The notes under the pieces were generated by a model that worked only from the letters and a program-made list of their open reading frames with translations, did no database searches and was not told the origin of the DNA. 54,199 bases of DNA from Gammaproteobacteria bacterium (GTDB lineage: Bacteria > Pseudomonadota > Gammaproteobacteria > Thiohalobacterales > Thiohalobacteraceae), in NCBI GenBank assembly GCA_018819175.1, contig JAHJQQ010000003.1, forward strand, positions 1 to 54,199, in the 5' to 3' direction. Positions within the stretch are counted from its first letter, which is position 1. The number at the start of each line of letters is the position of its first letter. Positions 26,510 through 34,864 of this stretch are shown piece by piece. The position numbers and the translations under genes were made by a program.

Positions 26510-27471
26510 ATGCGGAAATGCTCGTAACCGCGCCCACGATCGACATAGGCACTGCCATCTTCATAGACACATTTCAGTCCCGGCTCATCCACAATTTCGC
26601 CGAGATGGGTCACCGCACATTGCCAGCGATCAGCGAGTCCGTGCACAGCAGCACTGCGACTCAGCGGAACGGTGAAACAAAGTTCATAATCATCACCGGC
26701 ACTGAGCGGCAAGGCATACCAGTCGTCATCCGTATTCGATAGTTGGGTCTGAAAGGCCGCTGAACGCGGCACATGGTCCGCGCGTATACGCGCGCCGACA
26801 TTACTGCGCGAGAGGATATGGCCGAGATCGGCGAGTAAACCATCGGAGACATCTATGGCCGCCGTAGCCAAACCACGTAAGCTTTCGCCCAGGTGCACAC
26901 GCGGCTCAGGCATATGCAGACGCAAGGCGAGCGCCTCCGGACAGTGTGCATCGGCCAGTATCTGTCGCAACGCCAGGCCGGCATCACCGAGCGTTCCGGT
27001 GACATAAATCTGATCGCCCGGCTGCGCACCACGCCGCTGAATGGCCTGCCCCTTGGGCACGCAACCAAACAACTGCACGGACACTGACAACGGCCCCTGC
27101 GTGGTATCTCCCCCCACCAGCGCGACATTAAAACGTTTGGCCAGCGTGAAGAAACCCGCGGCAAATTCCTGCACCCAGACTTCATCAATCGCCGGCAGCG
27201 TCAGTGCCAACAAAGCCCAAGTAGGCCGCGCACCCATCGCCGCCAGATCGCTCAGATTCACCGCCAAGGCCTTGTGACCGATACTCGCCGCAGTCGCGCT
27301 TGCAGGAAAATGCACGCCCGCCACCAGAGTGTCCACGGCCGCCACCAACTGCTGATCCGGCGGCACATTCAATACGGCGGCATCGTCACCTATGCCGATT
27401 GCCACATCCTCGCGCGACATCGTCTGCGCGTTGAAAAAGCGGTCGATAAGGGAGAATTCGGTCAGCGGCAT
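26506..27471 (-). CDS. thiL: Thiamine-monophosphate kinase
   Basis: Phosphorylates thiamine monophosphate to the active diphosphate. 321 residues. Metal- and nucleotide-binding motifs: GIGDDAAVLN, NLSDLAAMGARP, GGDTTQGPLS, IDVSDGLLADLGH and SAGDDYELCF. Overlaps pgpA by four bases. Lies 374 bases after nusB, the gap being filled with repeats. Confidence 0.95.
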   Translation of the reverse strand: MPLTEFSLIDRFFNAQTMSREDVAIGIGDDAAVLNVPPDQQLVAAVDTLVAGVHFPASATAASIGHKALAVNLSDLAAMGARPTWALLALTLPAIDEVWVQEFAAGFFTLAKRFNVALVGGDTTQGPLSVSVQLFGCVPKGQAIQRRGAQPGDQIYVTGTLGDAGLALRQILADAHCPEALALRLHMPEPRVHLGESLRGLATAAIDVSDGLLADLGHILSRSNVGARIRADHVPRSAAFQTQLSNTDDDWYALPLSAGDDYELCFTVPLSRSAAVHGLADRWQCAVTHLGEIVDEPGLKCVYEDGSAYVDRGRGYEHFRI

Positions 27472-27845
27472 GGTGTAGAAAAAAATCCTTTTTCAACACA
27501 AAGGCGCCGAAGGCGCGCGAAGGAAAACCATGTACGAAAAATCATGATTTGATCTCTACCGATCTGAAGATGCGTGACTGGGAATGAGCGCTAAGGGAAT
27601 TGACAATTGCCCCCTAACCGTCATCGGCAGACAAAGGAATCCACATAACCCTCTTACTAGAACCTATCTCAAAATCGATCGCGACCGCTCATGCGGCGTT
27701 GCAAGTCATGTTCCGGTACTCATTTACACCGTGTAAACTGCGTTCCTCACATGCCCCGCGCCTTGCCTGAACGCCCGGGATCGATTTTGAGATAGGTTCT
27801 AATAATCCCTTTGCGCGCCTTCGGCGCCTTTGCGTTTAGAGATTT
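27472..27845. repeat. Nested repeats between nusB and thiL
   Basis: No gene. The outer ends are inverted copies of an AAAGGCGCCGAAGGCGC sequence (about 27491-27525, and about 27810-27838), forming the arms around a 144-bp MITE-like element at 27658-27801. The outer inverted repeat family also occurs at about 28857-28990 and 43611-43890. Confidence 0.7.
27658..27801. mobile_element. 144-bp MITE-like element with 23-bp perfect terminal inverted repeats
   Basis: Ends begin TAGAACCTATCTCAAAATCG and are exactly inverted at 27779-27801. The interior contains TACTCATTTAC.CCGTGTAAACT, shared with the different-ended element at 8135-8346. It encodes nothing. No transposase with matching ends is in the window. 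Confidence 0.75.
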
Positions 27846-28307
27846 TCAACCACGCATTTCAAGCTTACGCAACTCACGCGCCAATTTGTCCAAGGCCGCG
27901 TTGACGAAGGTATGGCCTTGCTCGGCGCCAAATTTCTTGGCCAGCGCAACAGCCTCATTCAACACCACGCGATACGGCACATCCAAACGCTGCTGCAGCT
28001 CGAAAGTCGCCACACGCAATACCGCGCGTTCAACAGGATCAACTTCTTCCAACGGACGTGCCAGGGTCGGCGCCAGCAAGGCATCCAATTCCGCATGCCC
28101 CTGCACCACGCCACGCACCAAGGCCTCAAAATATTCTTTATCGGCGCCGCGATTATCCTCATCGGCCAGGAACTGCGCCAACACATCGGAAATGTCGTGC
28201 GCGGTCATCTGCCACTGATACACGGCCTGCATCGCGACCCGTCGCGCCTTGGCGCGGGCCACCGAGGAGAATTTACCAGGACCACTGTTGGAACTGCTCG
28301 CCGCCAT
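27846..28307 (-). CDS. nusB: Transcription antitermination protein NusB
   Basis: RNA-binding factor that, with NusE/S10, recognises boxA in rRNA antitermination. 153 residues. The helical pattern KARRVAMQAVYQWQMT, DVLAQFL, EVDPVERAVLRVATFEL and PYRVVLNEAVALAKKFGAEQGHTFVNAALDKLARELR is standard. ATG at 28307 shares a base with the TGA of ribH, so the genes are coupled. Confidence 0.95.
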   Translation of the reverse strand: MAASSSNSGPGKFSSVARAKARRVAMQAVYQWQMTAHDISDVLAQFLADEDNRGADKEYFEALVRGVVQGHAELDALLAPTLARPLEEVDPVERAVLRVATFELQQRLDVPYRVVLNEAVALAKKFGAEQGHTFVNAALDKLARELRKLEMRG

Positions 28308-28783
28308 CAGGATTCCAGACACCGCAGCAGGTCAACCATTTCAATGGCGGACATGGCCGCTTCGACACCTTTGTTGCCCGCCTTGGTACCCGCACGCTCA
28401 ATAGCCTGCTCGATGTTATCAACCGTCAGCACACCGAACGCGACAGGCAGGTTGAATTCCATCCCGACGCTGGCCAGACCTTTGGTGCATTCGCCCGCGA
28501 CGTATTCGAAATGCGGCGTACCACCACGGATCACCGCGCCAAGAGCGATGATCGCGTCATATTTCTTGGATGCGGCAAGCTTCTTCGCCACCAATGGCAT
28601 CTCGAAGGCACCGGGCACGCGCACAATGGTGAGATCCTGCTCCGCGGCACCATGACGTTTCAGACAATCGACGGCGCCGGACACTAGGCTCTCGACGACG
28701 AAACTGTTGAAACGCCCCACCAACAAGGCAAAGCGCGCACCACGCACCTGCAGCTGGCCTTCGACTTCCGTTATTTTGCTCAT
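28307..28783 (-). CDS. ribH: 6,7-dimethyl-8-ribityllumazine synthase
   Basis: Penultimate riboflavin step: condenses the pyrimidine intermediate with dihydroxybutanone phosphate. 158 residues. Motifs RFNSFVVESLVSGAVD, VRVPGAFEMPLVAKKLA, ALGAVIRGGTPHFEYV and NLPVAFGVLTVDNIEQAIERAGTKAGNKGVEAA are those of the family. Between ribBX and nusB. Confidence 0.96.
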   Translation of the reverse strand: MSKITEVEGQLQVRGARFALLVGRFNSFVVESLVSGAVDCLKRHGAAEQDLTIVRVPGAFEMPLVAKKLAASKKYDAIIALGAVIRGGTPHFEYVAGECTKGLASVGMEFNLPVAFGVLTVDNIEQAIERAGTKAGNKGVEAAMSAIEMVDLLRCLES

Positions 28784-29002
28784 TGCTCAAATACCCTTAG
28801 TAGTGTCTGTCGTATCTTAAACCAATCGTATAGATGAAAATCAAAAGACTTGAACTCAAAGGCGCCGAAGGCGCACAAAGGGAATGCAGATCAATTCATT
28901 TCGGCCTGAAGGATCTGCGCCTGCCAGTTCGACTCACTGCTCTACCAACAAATGGCCTTCCTTACTGCGCCTTCGACGCCTTCGTGGTGAAAGCTTTTCA
29001 AA
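28784..29002. repeat. Inverted AAAGGCGC-type repeat between ribBX and ribH
   Basis: About 28856-28880 (CTCAAAGGCGCCGAAGGCGC) and about 28970-28990 (GCGCCTTCGACGCCTTCG) face each other, with a non-coding 90-base middle. Same family as at 27472-27845 and 43570-43933. Confidence 0.65.
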
Positions 29003-30115
29003 TCAATCGCACGACACGTATTCAACCACTTCCAGGCCGAAGCCGGTAATGCCGTGCATCTTTTTCGGCGCGGACAATACTCGCATGCGCGTGATACCGA
29101 GATCGGCAAGGATCTGTGCGCCGATGCCATAGGTCCGCAATTCCTCGCGGCCACCGCGGCGCGGCGGTTCGCTGTGCGGATCATCTTCGGAATAATGGCG
29201 GATGCGGCGCACCAGGGAGACGGGATCTTCCGGTTTACCCAACACGATCACCACGCCGTTGCCTTCACGCGCGACCCGCTCCAGCGCATGCCGCAGCGGC
29301 CAGCCACAATCACCCGTCTTGGCGCCGAGCAGGTCGCACAACATACCTTGCACATGCACGCGCACCAGCACTGGTTGTTGCACATCCAGTTCGCCATAAA
29401 TCAGTGCCAGATGCACATCTTTGTCGATGGAGTCTTCGAAGGCAATCAACTGGAAATCACCGAACTCGGTCGGCAGCATGCATTCCGCAACGCGTTCGAG
29501 CGTCTTTTCATTCTCAATACGATAGTGGATCAAATCCGCGATGGTACCGATCTTGAGATTATGTTCCTTGGCAAAGGCCTCCAGATCCGGACGCCGCGCC
29601 ATGGTGCCATCCTCATTGAGAATTTCGACAATGGCCGCCGCAGGCTCGCAACCGGCCAGGCGCGCCAGATCACAGCCTGCCTCGGTATGGCCGGCACGGG
29701 TGAGCACACCGCCGGGTTGCGCCATCAACGGGAAGATATGCCCGGGCATGACGATATCGCTGGGCTTGGCATTGCTGGCGACGGCCGCTTGAATGGTCAC
29801 TGCGCGGTCCTGGGCGGAGATACCGGTGGTCACACCCTCGGCGGCTTCGATGGAGGCCGTGAAATTGGTCGAATGCTGGGCATTATTGTCGTTGACCATC
29901 AGCGGCAGTTTCAATTGCACGCAGCGCTCGCGCGTCAGCGTCAGACACACCAGACCGCGGCCAAATTTGGCCATGAAGTTGATGTCTTCCGGACGCACTT
30001 TCGACGCGGCCATCACCAGATCGCCTTCATTCTCGCGATCCTCGTCATCCATCAGGATGATCATCTTGCCCTGGCGGAGATCTTCAACCAGTTCTTCTAT
30101 CGAATTGAGTTTCAT
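29003..30115 (-). CDS. ribBX: 3,4-dihydroxy-2-butanone 4-phosphate synthase with degenerate GCH II domain
   Basis: 370 residues. The N-terminal ~200 residues are a complete DHBP synthase: DDEDRENEGDLVMAA (metal and substrate acids), GHIFPLMAQPGGVLTRAGHTEA with the second metal His. The C-terminal half follows the GTP cyclohydrolase II fold, but the zinc-cysteine motif (normally ECLTGDVFGSLRCDCG) reads VQGMLCDLLGAKTGDCG, losing key cysteines, so GCH II activity is not expected. This is the RibBX form. A separate GCH II (ribA) or other enzyme must exist elsewhere. ATG at 30115 has AGGAC upstream. Confidence 0.9.
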   Translation of the reverse strand: MKLNSIEELVEDLRQGKMIILMDDEDRENEGDLVMAASKVRPEDINFMAKFGRGLVCLTLTRERCVQLKLPLMVNDNNAQHSTNFTASIEAAEGVTTGISAQDRAVTIQAAVASNAKPSDIVMPGHIFPLMAQPGGVLTRAGHTEAGCDLARLAGCEPAAAIVEILNEDGTMARRPDLEAFAKEHNLKIGTIADLIHYRIENEKTLERVAECMLPTEFGDFQLIAFEDSIDKDVHLALIYGELDVQQPVLVRVHVQGMLCDLLGAKTGDCGWPLRHALERVAREGNGVVIVLGKPEDPVSLVRRIRHYSEDDPHSEPPRRGGREELRTYGIGAQILADLGITRMRVLSAPKKMHGITGFGLEVVEYVSCD

Positions 30116-30147
30116 TAATTTCAGTAGTCCTGTTAGATCAGTAGCAA

Positions 30148-30273
30148 GATACAAGAGGCAAGAGACAAAACCACTAATCGCAAAATAATTTGCCTCTTGC
30201 CTCTTGCCTCTTGCCTCTTGCCTCTTGCCTCTTGCCTCTTGCCTCTTGCCTCTTGCCTCTTGCCTCTTGCCTC
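30148..30273. repeat. Twelve TTGCCTC heptamers plus inverted arm, between ribE and ribBX
   Basis: 30190-30273 is exactly 12 copies of TTGCCTC (84 bases), abutting the ribE stop codon. At 30149-30163 the complementary CAAGAGGCAAGAGAC is present in about two copies, so the transcript can fold into a hairpin with a long, slippage-prone arm. Heptad family as at 7861, 16197, 21485 and 33092. Confidence 0.9.
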
Positions 30274-30927
30274 TTATTTAGCGAACCCATGCGCGCGCAG
30301 AAAATCCATACTCAAACCCTGACCGCCGGCTTCGACATCACCCTGCAACAGACGTTCGAGATAACGCGCAATCAGGTCCACTTCCAGATTTACATTACTG
30401 CCTGGGCGATAGGCACCAAACGTCGTTTCCGCCAAGGTATGCGGCACGATATTCAAATTGAAGACATTCCCTTCGACAGCATTCACCGTCAGGCTCACGC
30501 CGTCCACGCAGATCGAACCCTTCTGAGCAATGTAGCGCGAAAGCGCTTTGGGCGCGCGAATAAGGAACCGCTCCGAGCGCGCATCCGCTTTGCGCTCGAT
30601 CACTTCACCGACACCGTCCACATGACCGCTGACCAGATGTCCGCCAAGACGCGTGGTCGGCGTCAAGGCCTTTTCCAGATTCACCCGCGCACCCTGTTTG
30701 CAGGCACCCAAGGTCGTGTGCGCCAGGGTCTCGCCCGAGACATCGGCCCAGAACCCGTCACCCGGTAATTCCACGGCCGTCAGGCAGACGCCATTCACGG
30801 CAATGCTGTCACCGAGTTGCACATCGCCGAGATCCAGTTTGCCGGTGCGCACGCGCAGGCGCAGGTCGCCGCCCTGCGGTTGCAGGACAGCGATCTCACC
30901 CACTGCTTGAATGATGCCTGTGAACAT
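30274..30927 (-). CDS. ribE: Riboflavin synthase alpha chain
   Basis: Dismutates two lumazine molecules to riboflavin. 217 residues with the two-lobe internal repeat: MFTGIIQAVGEI / GHVDGVGEVIER, GDSIAVNGVCLTAV / KGSICVDGVSLTVNAV, and VNLEKAL / VNLEVDLIARYLERL. Same-strand neighbour ribD is 256 bases upstream, with repeats between. Confidence 0.95.
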   Translation of the reverse strand: MFTGIIQAVGEIAVLQPQGGDLRLRVRTGKLDLGDVQLGDSIAVNGVCLTAVELPGDGFWADVSGETLAHTTLGACKQGARVNLEKALTPTTRLGGHLVSGHVDGVGEVIERKADARSERFLIRAPKALSRYIAQKGSICVDGVSLTVNAVEGNVFNLNIVPHTLAETTFGAYRPGSNVNLEVDLIARYLERLLQGDVEAGGQGLSMDFLRAHGFAK

Positions 30928-30939
30928 AGCAACTCAACA

Positions 30940-31180
30940 TGTTTACCCCCTCTCCCCTCGCGGGAGAGGGTTGGGGTGAGGGGCCCTCTCCCGTCAAGGG
31001 AGAGGGGATGTATCAATTCGTGTCTGCGGCAATCCACCAACACCGTCCGATCAACCGAAAACACCACGGACAAATCGTAGGTCGGGTTCAGGCCTGGAAG
31101 GCCGTGCCCGACGAGACATCCGCAATCAGCTTAACTGCACGTCGGACGCGCGCCTGCGGCGCTGAATCCGACCTACGTTT
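30940..31180. repeat. GGGAGAGGG palindromes and a GTAGGTCGG repeat between ribD and ribE
   Basis: About 30949-31012 holds a double CCCTCTCCC/GGGAGAGGG palindrome as in the two large arrays, here single. About 31077-31175 holds GTAGGTCGGGTTCAGGC... with the inverse ...GAATCCGACCTAC, a hairpin-forming intergenic repeat. No gene or riboswitch recognised. Confidence 0.65.
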
Positions 31181-31183
31181 TCG

Positions 31184-32284
31184 TTAATCCGACACAGGCA
31201 CGGCGGTAATCCGCCAATCCTGCCCGACCTTGCGGATATCCTGTATATCCAATCTGCGCTTCTGTGCCATGCGTTCCAAACCCGGCAGATGGAACAGACC
31301 GCGCGCGCCGTCGCCCAACAGCTGTGGCGCCATGTAGATCACCAGCTCATCGATCAGCCCCGCTGCCAGCAGCGCACCGTTCAAGGTTGCACCGGCCTCC
31401 ACCAACACTTCGTTGATGTCGCGCATCGCCAACACCTCCAGCACATCGGCGAGTTGCATCTGCCCGGCCTGCGGCTCCAGCAGAACGATCTCGGCACCGG
31501 CCGCCAGCAAGGCTGCGCGCGGCGTTTCCGCCTCACTGACAGCAAAAATCAGCGTTGTGCCGGGCAGGCTCAACATCCGTGCGGTCGGCGGCGTGCGCAG
31601 CTGATGATCCAGCACTACCCGCAAGGGCTGACGTGGCGCTTCAGCTTCATCAAGCCGTACATTCAATGACGGATCATCCGCCAGTACTGTTCCGATGCCG
31701 GTCATGATCGCCGCACTGCGTGCGCGCAAGCGCTGCACATCGGCGCGCGCTTCGGCACCGGTGATCCATTTGGACTCCCCCGACGCCATAGCGGTGCGAC
31801 CATCCAGGCTCATCGCCAGCTTGCAACGCACGAACGGCCGTCCGCGCCGCATGCGACTGATGAAGCCCGGATTCAGGGCCTCGGCCTGCGCACTCAACAC
31901 ACCACTGCGGGTTTTCATACCCGCGGCCTGGAGTTTCGCGAGACCGCCGCCAGCCACCTGCGGATTCGGATCCTGCATGGCCACAACAACTTCTGCGACA
32001 CCCGCTGCAATCAATGCATCGGTGCAAGGCGGTGTGCGACCCTGATGACAGCAGGGCTCCAGCGTTACATAGGCCGTCGCACCGCGCGCCAAGTCACCAG
32101 CCGCGCGCAAGGCATGAATCTCGGCATGCGCCTCACCAGCCCGTTCATGCCAACCTTCGCCGACGATCACGCCATCGCGCACCAGTACACAGCCGACGCG
32201 CGGATTCGGATCGGTCGTGTACAGACCGCGTTCTGCCAGCTGCAGTGCGCGCGCCATGTATTCGTAGTCGGCACCGACGTTCAT
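31184..32284 (-). CDS. ribD: Bifunctional riboflavin biosynthesis deaminase/reductase
   Basis: 366 residues. N-terminal deaminase with zinc ligands His53, Cys78 and Cys87 and catalytic Glu55 (HAEIHAL, EPCCHQGRTPPC). C-terminal reductase with KLAMSLDGRTAMASGESKWI, VVLDHQLRTPP and EAGATLNGALL. Start ATG at 32284 (MNVGADYEYMARAL) fits the family; in-frame sequence upstream derives from a repeat. Confidence 0.95.
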   Translation of the reverse strand: MNVGADYEYMARALQLAERGLYTTDPNPRVGCVLVRDGVIVGEGWHERAGEAHAEIHALRAAGDLARGATAYVTLEPCCHQGRTPPCTDALIAAGVAEVVVAMQDPNPQVAGGGLAKLQAAGMKTRSGVLSAQAEALNPGFISRMRRGRPFVRCKLAMSLDGRTAMASGESKWITGAEARADVQRLRARSAAIMTGIGTVLADDPSLNVRLDEAEAPRQPLRVVLDHQLRTPPTARMLSLPGTTLIFAVSEAETPRAALLAAGAEIVLLEPQAGQMQLADVLEVLAMRDINEVLVEAGATLNGALLAAGLIDELVIYMAPQLLGDGARGLFHLPGLERMAQKRRLDIQDIRKVGQDWRITAVPVSD

Positions 32285-32581
32285 GCGTATCCGTATCCGT
32301 GCTGCGTAGGGTGCATAGACCGGAGGTCGTAATGCGCCGAATGTTTTGTAGGCTCTAATCAATTCCTAAGCCGTCATTCCGGCGCATGCCGGAATCCAGC
32401 GCCTTGAATCACATGGATTCCGGCATGCGCCGGAATGACGAATGTTTCAGAGATCCCTTCAGCATTATCACTGTGAACATCCGGCGCATTACGCTGCGCT
32501 AATGCGCCCTACGGACTATCTCGTCATCCCATAAGATAGATAGAGTGCAGCGTAATCCATCGCAATTGAGGTGCCGATGGA
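32285..32581. repeat. GTCATTCCGG inverted repeats between nrdR and ribD
   Basis: About 32371-32445 has GTCATTCCGGCGCATGCCGG and its inverse CCGGCATGCCGGAATGAC around AATCCAGCGCCTTGAATC, a long hairpin. Inverted GCGCATTACG motifs flank it (about 32330 and 32487). Family members at about 34628-34765 and 43684-43812. The ribD promoter is presumably here but not identified. Confidence 0.65.
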
Positions 32582-33085
32582 CTATTTCTCATCCGGGATC
32601 AGTGGCATCTGATTGCGGCGTTCTTCCGGGGTCGGATCATTCTCCAACCGATCGATCTCTTCACGAAAGGCATTCACGTCCTGGAAACTGCGGTAGACCG
32701 ATGCGAAACGCACATAGGCGACCTGATCCAGCTTGCGCAATTCTTCCATCACCCATTCGCCCAGCTGACCCGAGGTCACTTCACGTTCACCGCTGCCGCG
32801 TACCTTGTGCTGAATACGTTCGATGGCGTCTTCGATCTGCTCAGTCGCCACCGGGCGTTTTTCCAGCGCCCGCACAATGCCGCCGCGCAGTTTGGAATCG
32901 TTGAACGGTTCGCGCACGCCGCCACGCTTGACCACGCGCGGCATCACCAACTCGGCAACTTCAAACGTGGTGAAACGTTCGCCACAACTCAGACATTCAC
33001 GCCGACGCCGCACCTGCGCGCCTTCGCCGGTCAGGCGCGAATCTATGACCTTGGTGTCTTCGGCGGCGCAGAAGGGGCAGTACAT
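32582..33085 (-). CDS. nrdR: Transcriptional repressor NrdR
   Basis: Zinc-finger/ATP-cone repressor of ribonucleotide reductase genes. 167 residues. Zinc ligands C3, C6, C31 and C34; ATP-cone residues MPRVVKRGGVREPFNDSKL. Its upstream region is a heptad hairpin starting about seven bases before the ATG, so the AGGA used for initiation sits at the edge of or within the hairpin arm. Sits between glyA and ribD, a common proteobacterial order. Confidence 0.96.
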   Translation of the reverse strand: MYCPFCAAEDTKVIDSRLTGEGAQVRRRRECLSCGERFTTFEVAELVMPRVVKRGGVREPFNDSKLRGGIVRALEKRPVATEQIEDAIERIQHKVRGSGEREVTSGQLGEWVMEELRKLDQVAYVRFASVYRSFQDVNAFREEIDRLENDPTPEERRNQMPLIPDEK

Positions 33086-33091
33086 AACATC

Positions 33092-33173
33092 AGGTCCTAG
33101 GCGCTAGGGACGAGGTACTAGGAAAAACAAAGAGTCTTTGCCTCGGCCCTAGCACCTAGAACCTCGTTCCTGT
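33092..33173. repeat. Heptad-periodic hairpin between glyA and nrdR
   Basis: Left arm CTAGGCG CTAGGGA CGAGGTA CTAGG; the complement of the right arm gives CGAGGTT CTAGGTG CTAGGGC CGAGG: KAGG every seven bases on both sides. The centre carries AAAGAGTCTTT. It runs from the nrdR ribosome binding site to the glyA stop codon. Confidence 0.75.
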
Positions 33174-34429
33174 TATTTGCCATACACCGGAAAGCGTTTG
33201 CACAGCGCCACGACTTCAGCGCGCACGCGCTCCTGCAGGGCCAGATCTTCAACATGATCGAGGATGTCGCAGATCCAGCCGGTCAGCTGTTTGGCCTCGG
33301 CCTCTTTGAAACCGCGCGTGGTCATCGCCGGGGTACCGATGCGGATACCGCTGGTCACGAACGGCGACTGCGGATCATTGGGCACGGCATTCTTGTTCAC
33401 CGTGATATTGGCATTGCCGAGCGCGGCGTCGGCGGCCTTGCCGGTGATGCCCTTGTCGATCAGATCGATCAGGAACAGATGATCGTCGGTGCCGCCGGAA
33501 ACAATCTTATAGCCGCGTTCCATCAGCACCGCAGCCATGGTGCGCGCATTCGCCAGCACCTGCTTCTGATAGTCTTTGAAACCCGGCTCCAAGGCTTCTT
33601 TGAATGCGACGGCCTTGGCGGCAATCACATGCATCAACGGGCCACCCTGGGTACCCGGGAACACCAGCGAGTTGAGCTTCTTCTCGATATCCGGATTGGC
33701 CTTGGCCAGGATCAAACCACCGCGCGGACCGCGCAGGGTTTTGTGCGTTGTGGTCGTGGTAACGTCGGCAATCGCGACCGGACTGGGATAGATGCCGGCG
33801 GCGACCAGACCAGCGACATGCGCCATGTCGACAAACAGATAGGCGCCGACCGAATCGGCGATCTCGCGGAAGATATTCCAGTCCATCACCCGTGAATAGG
33901 CCGAGAAGCCCGCGACGATCATCTTCGGCTTGTGCTCCTTGGCCAGGGCGCGGACCTGATCGTAGTCGACCAGGCCGGTCGCAGTGTTCAAGCCGTACTG
34001 CACAGACTTGTAGATCTTGCCGGAGAAATTGACCTTGGAACCGTGGGTCAGATGGCCACCGGCGTCCAGACTCATGCCGAGGATGGTATCGCCTGGCTCG
34101 CACAAGGCCATGTAAACCGCGGCATTGGCCTGCGAACCGGAGTGCGGTTGGACGTTGGCGTAGTCGGCACCGAACAGTTGCTTGGCGCGATCGATGGCCA
34201 GCTGTTCCGCAATATCAACGTATTCGCAGCCGCCGTAGTAACGCTTGCCGGGGTAGCCCTCGGCATATTTATTGGTCAGCACCGACCCCTGCGCCTCGAT
34301 AACCCGTGGGCTGGCATAGTTTTCCGAGGCGATGAGTTCAATGTGTTCTTCCTGACGGCGCTCTTCATTGCGGATCGCGGCGGCCAATTCATCGTCGAAC
34401 CCGGCAATGGTCATATCTTTGCTGAACAT
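33173..34429 (-). CDS. glyA: Serine hydroxymethyltransferase
   Basis: PLP enzyme interconverting serine and glycine with tetrahydrofolate. 418 residues. IELIASENYASPRV, NKYAEGYPGKRYYGGCEYVD, DMAHVAGL and the PLP-lysine site TTTTTHKTLRGPRGG are all present. Start ATG at 34429 (MFSKDMTIAGFD) with AGGGG upstream. First gene of the glyA-nrdR-rib block. Confidence 0.96.
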   Translation of the reverse strand: MFSKDMTIAGFDDELAAAIRNEERRQEEHIELIASENYASPRVIEAQGSVLTNKYAEGYPGKRYYGGCEYVDIAEQLAIDRAKQLFGADYANVQPHSGSQANAAVYMALCEPGDTILGMSLDAGGHLTHGSKVNFSGKIYKSVQYGLNTATGLVDYDQVRALAKEHKPKMIVAGFSAYSRVMDWNIFREIADSVGAYLFVDMAHVAGLVAAGIYPSPVAIADVTTTTTHKTLRGPRGGLILAKANPDIEKKLNSLVFPGTQGGPLMHVIAAKAVAFKEALEPGFKDYQKQVLANARTMAAVLMERGYKIVSGGTDDHLFLIDLIDKGITGKAADAALGNANITVNKNAVPNDPQSPFVTSGIRIGTPAMTTRGFKEAEAKQLTGWICDILDHVEDLALQERVRAEVVALCKRFPVYGK

Positions 34430-34864
34430 TCCAAACCCCTGATCTGACGGCCCGCCCGGGCGGACCTGCACTGGTAAGGACGCCCCACCGTGGCGGGGCG
34501 CGAAAGGCGCACATAATAGCCGATCCGGGGCCGGCATGCAGGCCTGGTGAGGGGCGGATGCGGATTTATGGGGAAATAACGGGGCCAGAGACGGAGGGCA
34601 CTGACTTAAAGCCAAGTTCTCGTTTTTTCGTCATTCCGGCGCAGGCCGGACAAAAGCGCGGAGCGCGTTGAACGCCGACCAGGCGGCCCGTAGGGCGAGC
34701 GAAGCGAGTAATCCAGGGGACACCCACAGAGGCGGGTTCTGGATCCCGGCATTCGCCGGGATGACGGCGTATCCAGGCTTGTGTAGGTGCCATTCGGATC
34801 ACAGACAAATCAAGCACTGCCTGCGGCGAGATTAAGGTGGCGGTGGAATTCGTCGCTGACCCCG
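34430..34864. repeat. glyA leader and GTCATTCCGG repeat
   Basis: Next to glyA the minus strand has a possible -10 TATTAT (34513-34518) and a GC hairpin CGCCCCGCC/GGCGGGGCG (about 34480-34500), perhaps the glyA leader. About 34628-34765 is a GTCATTCCGGCGCAGGCCGG...CCGGGATGAC repeat, also present at 43684. About 34787-34860 includes GGTGCCATTCGG and GGTGGAATTCGTC, also seen near 7960. No gene supported. Confidence 0.5.

Noticed and set aside
30190..30768. Plus-strand open frame starting with repeated PLASCLL
   Set aside because: The beginning is the TTGCCTC heptamer tract and the rest is antisense to ribE.
28784..32581. FMN riboswitch ahead of a rib gene
   Set aside because: The gaps between rib genes contain repeats only; no conserved FMN aptamer segments were recognised.
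34430..34550. Possible regulatory RNA in the glyA leader
   Set aside because: GC-rich hairpins are present but no conserved glycine, SAM or THF riboswitch segment could be identified.
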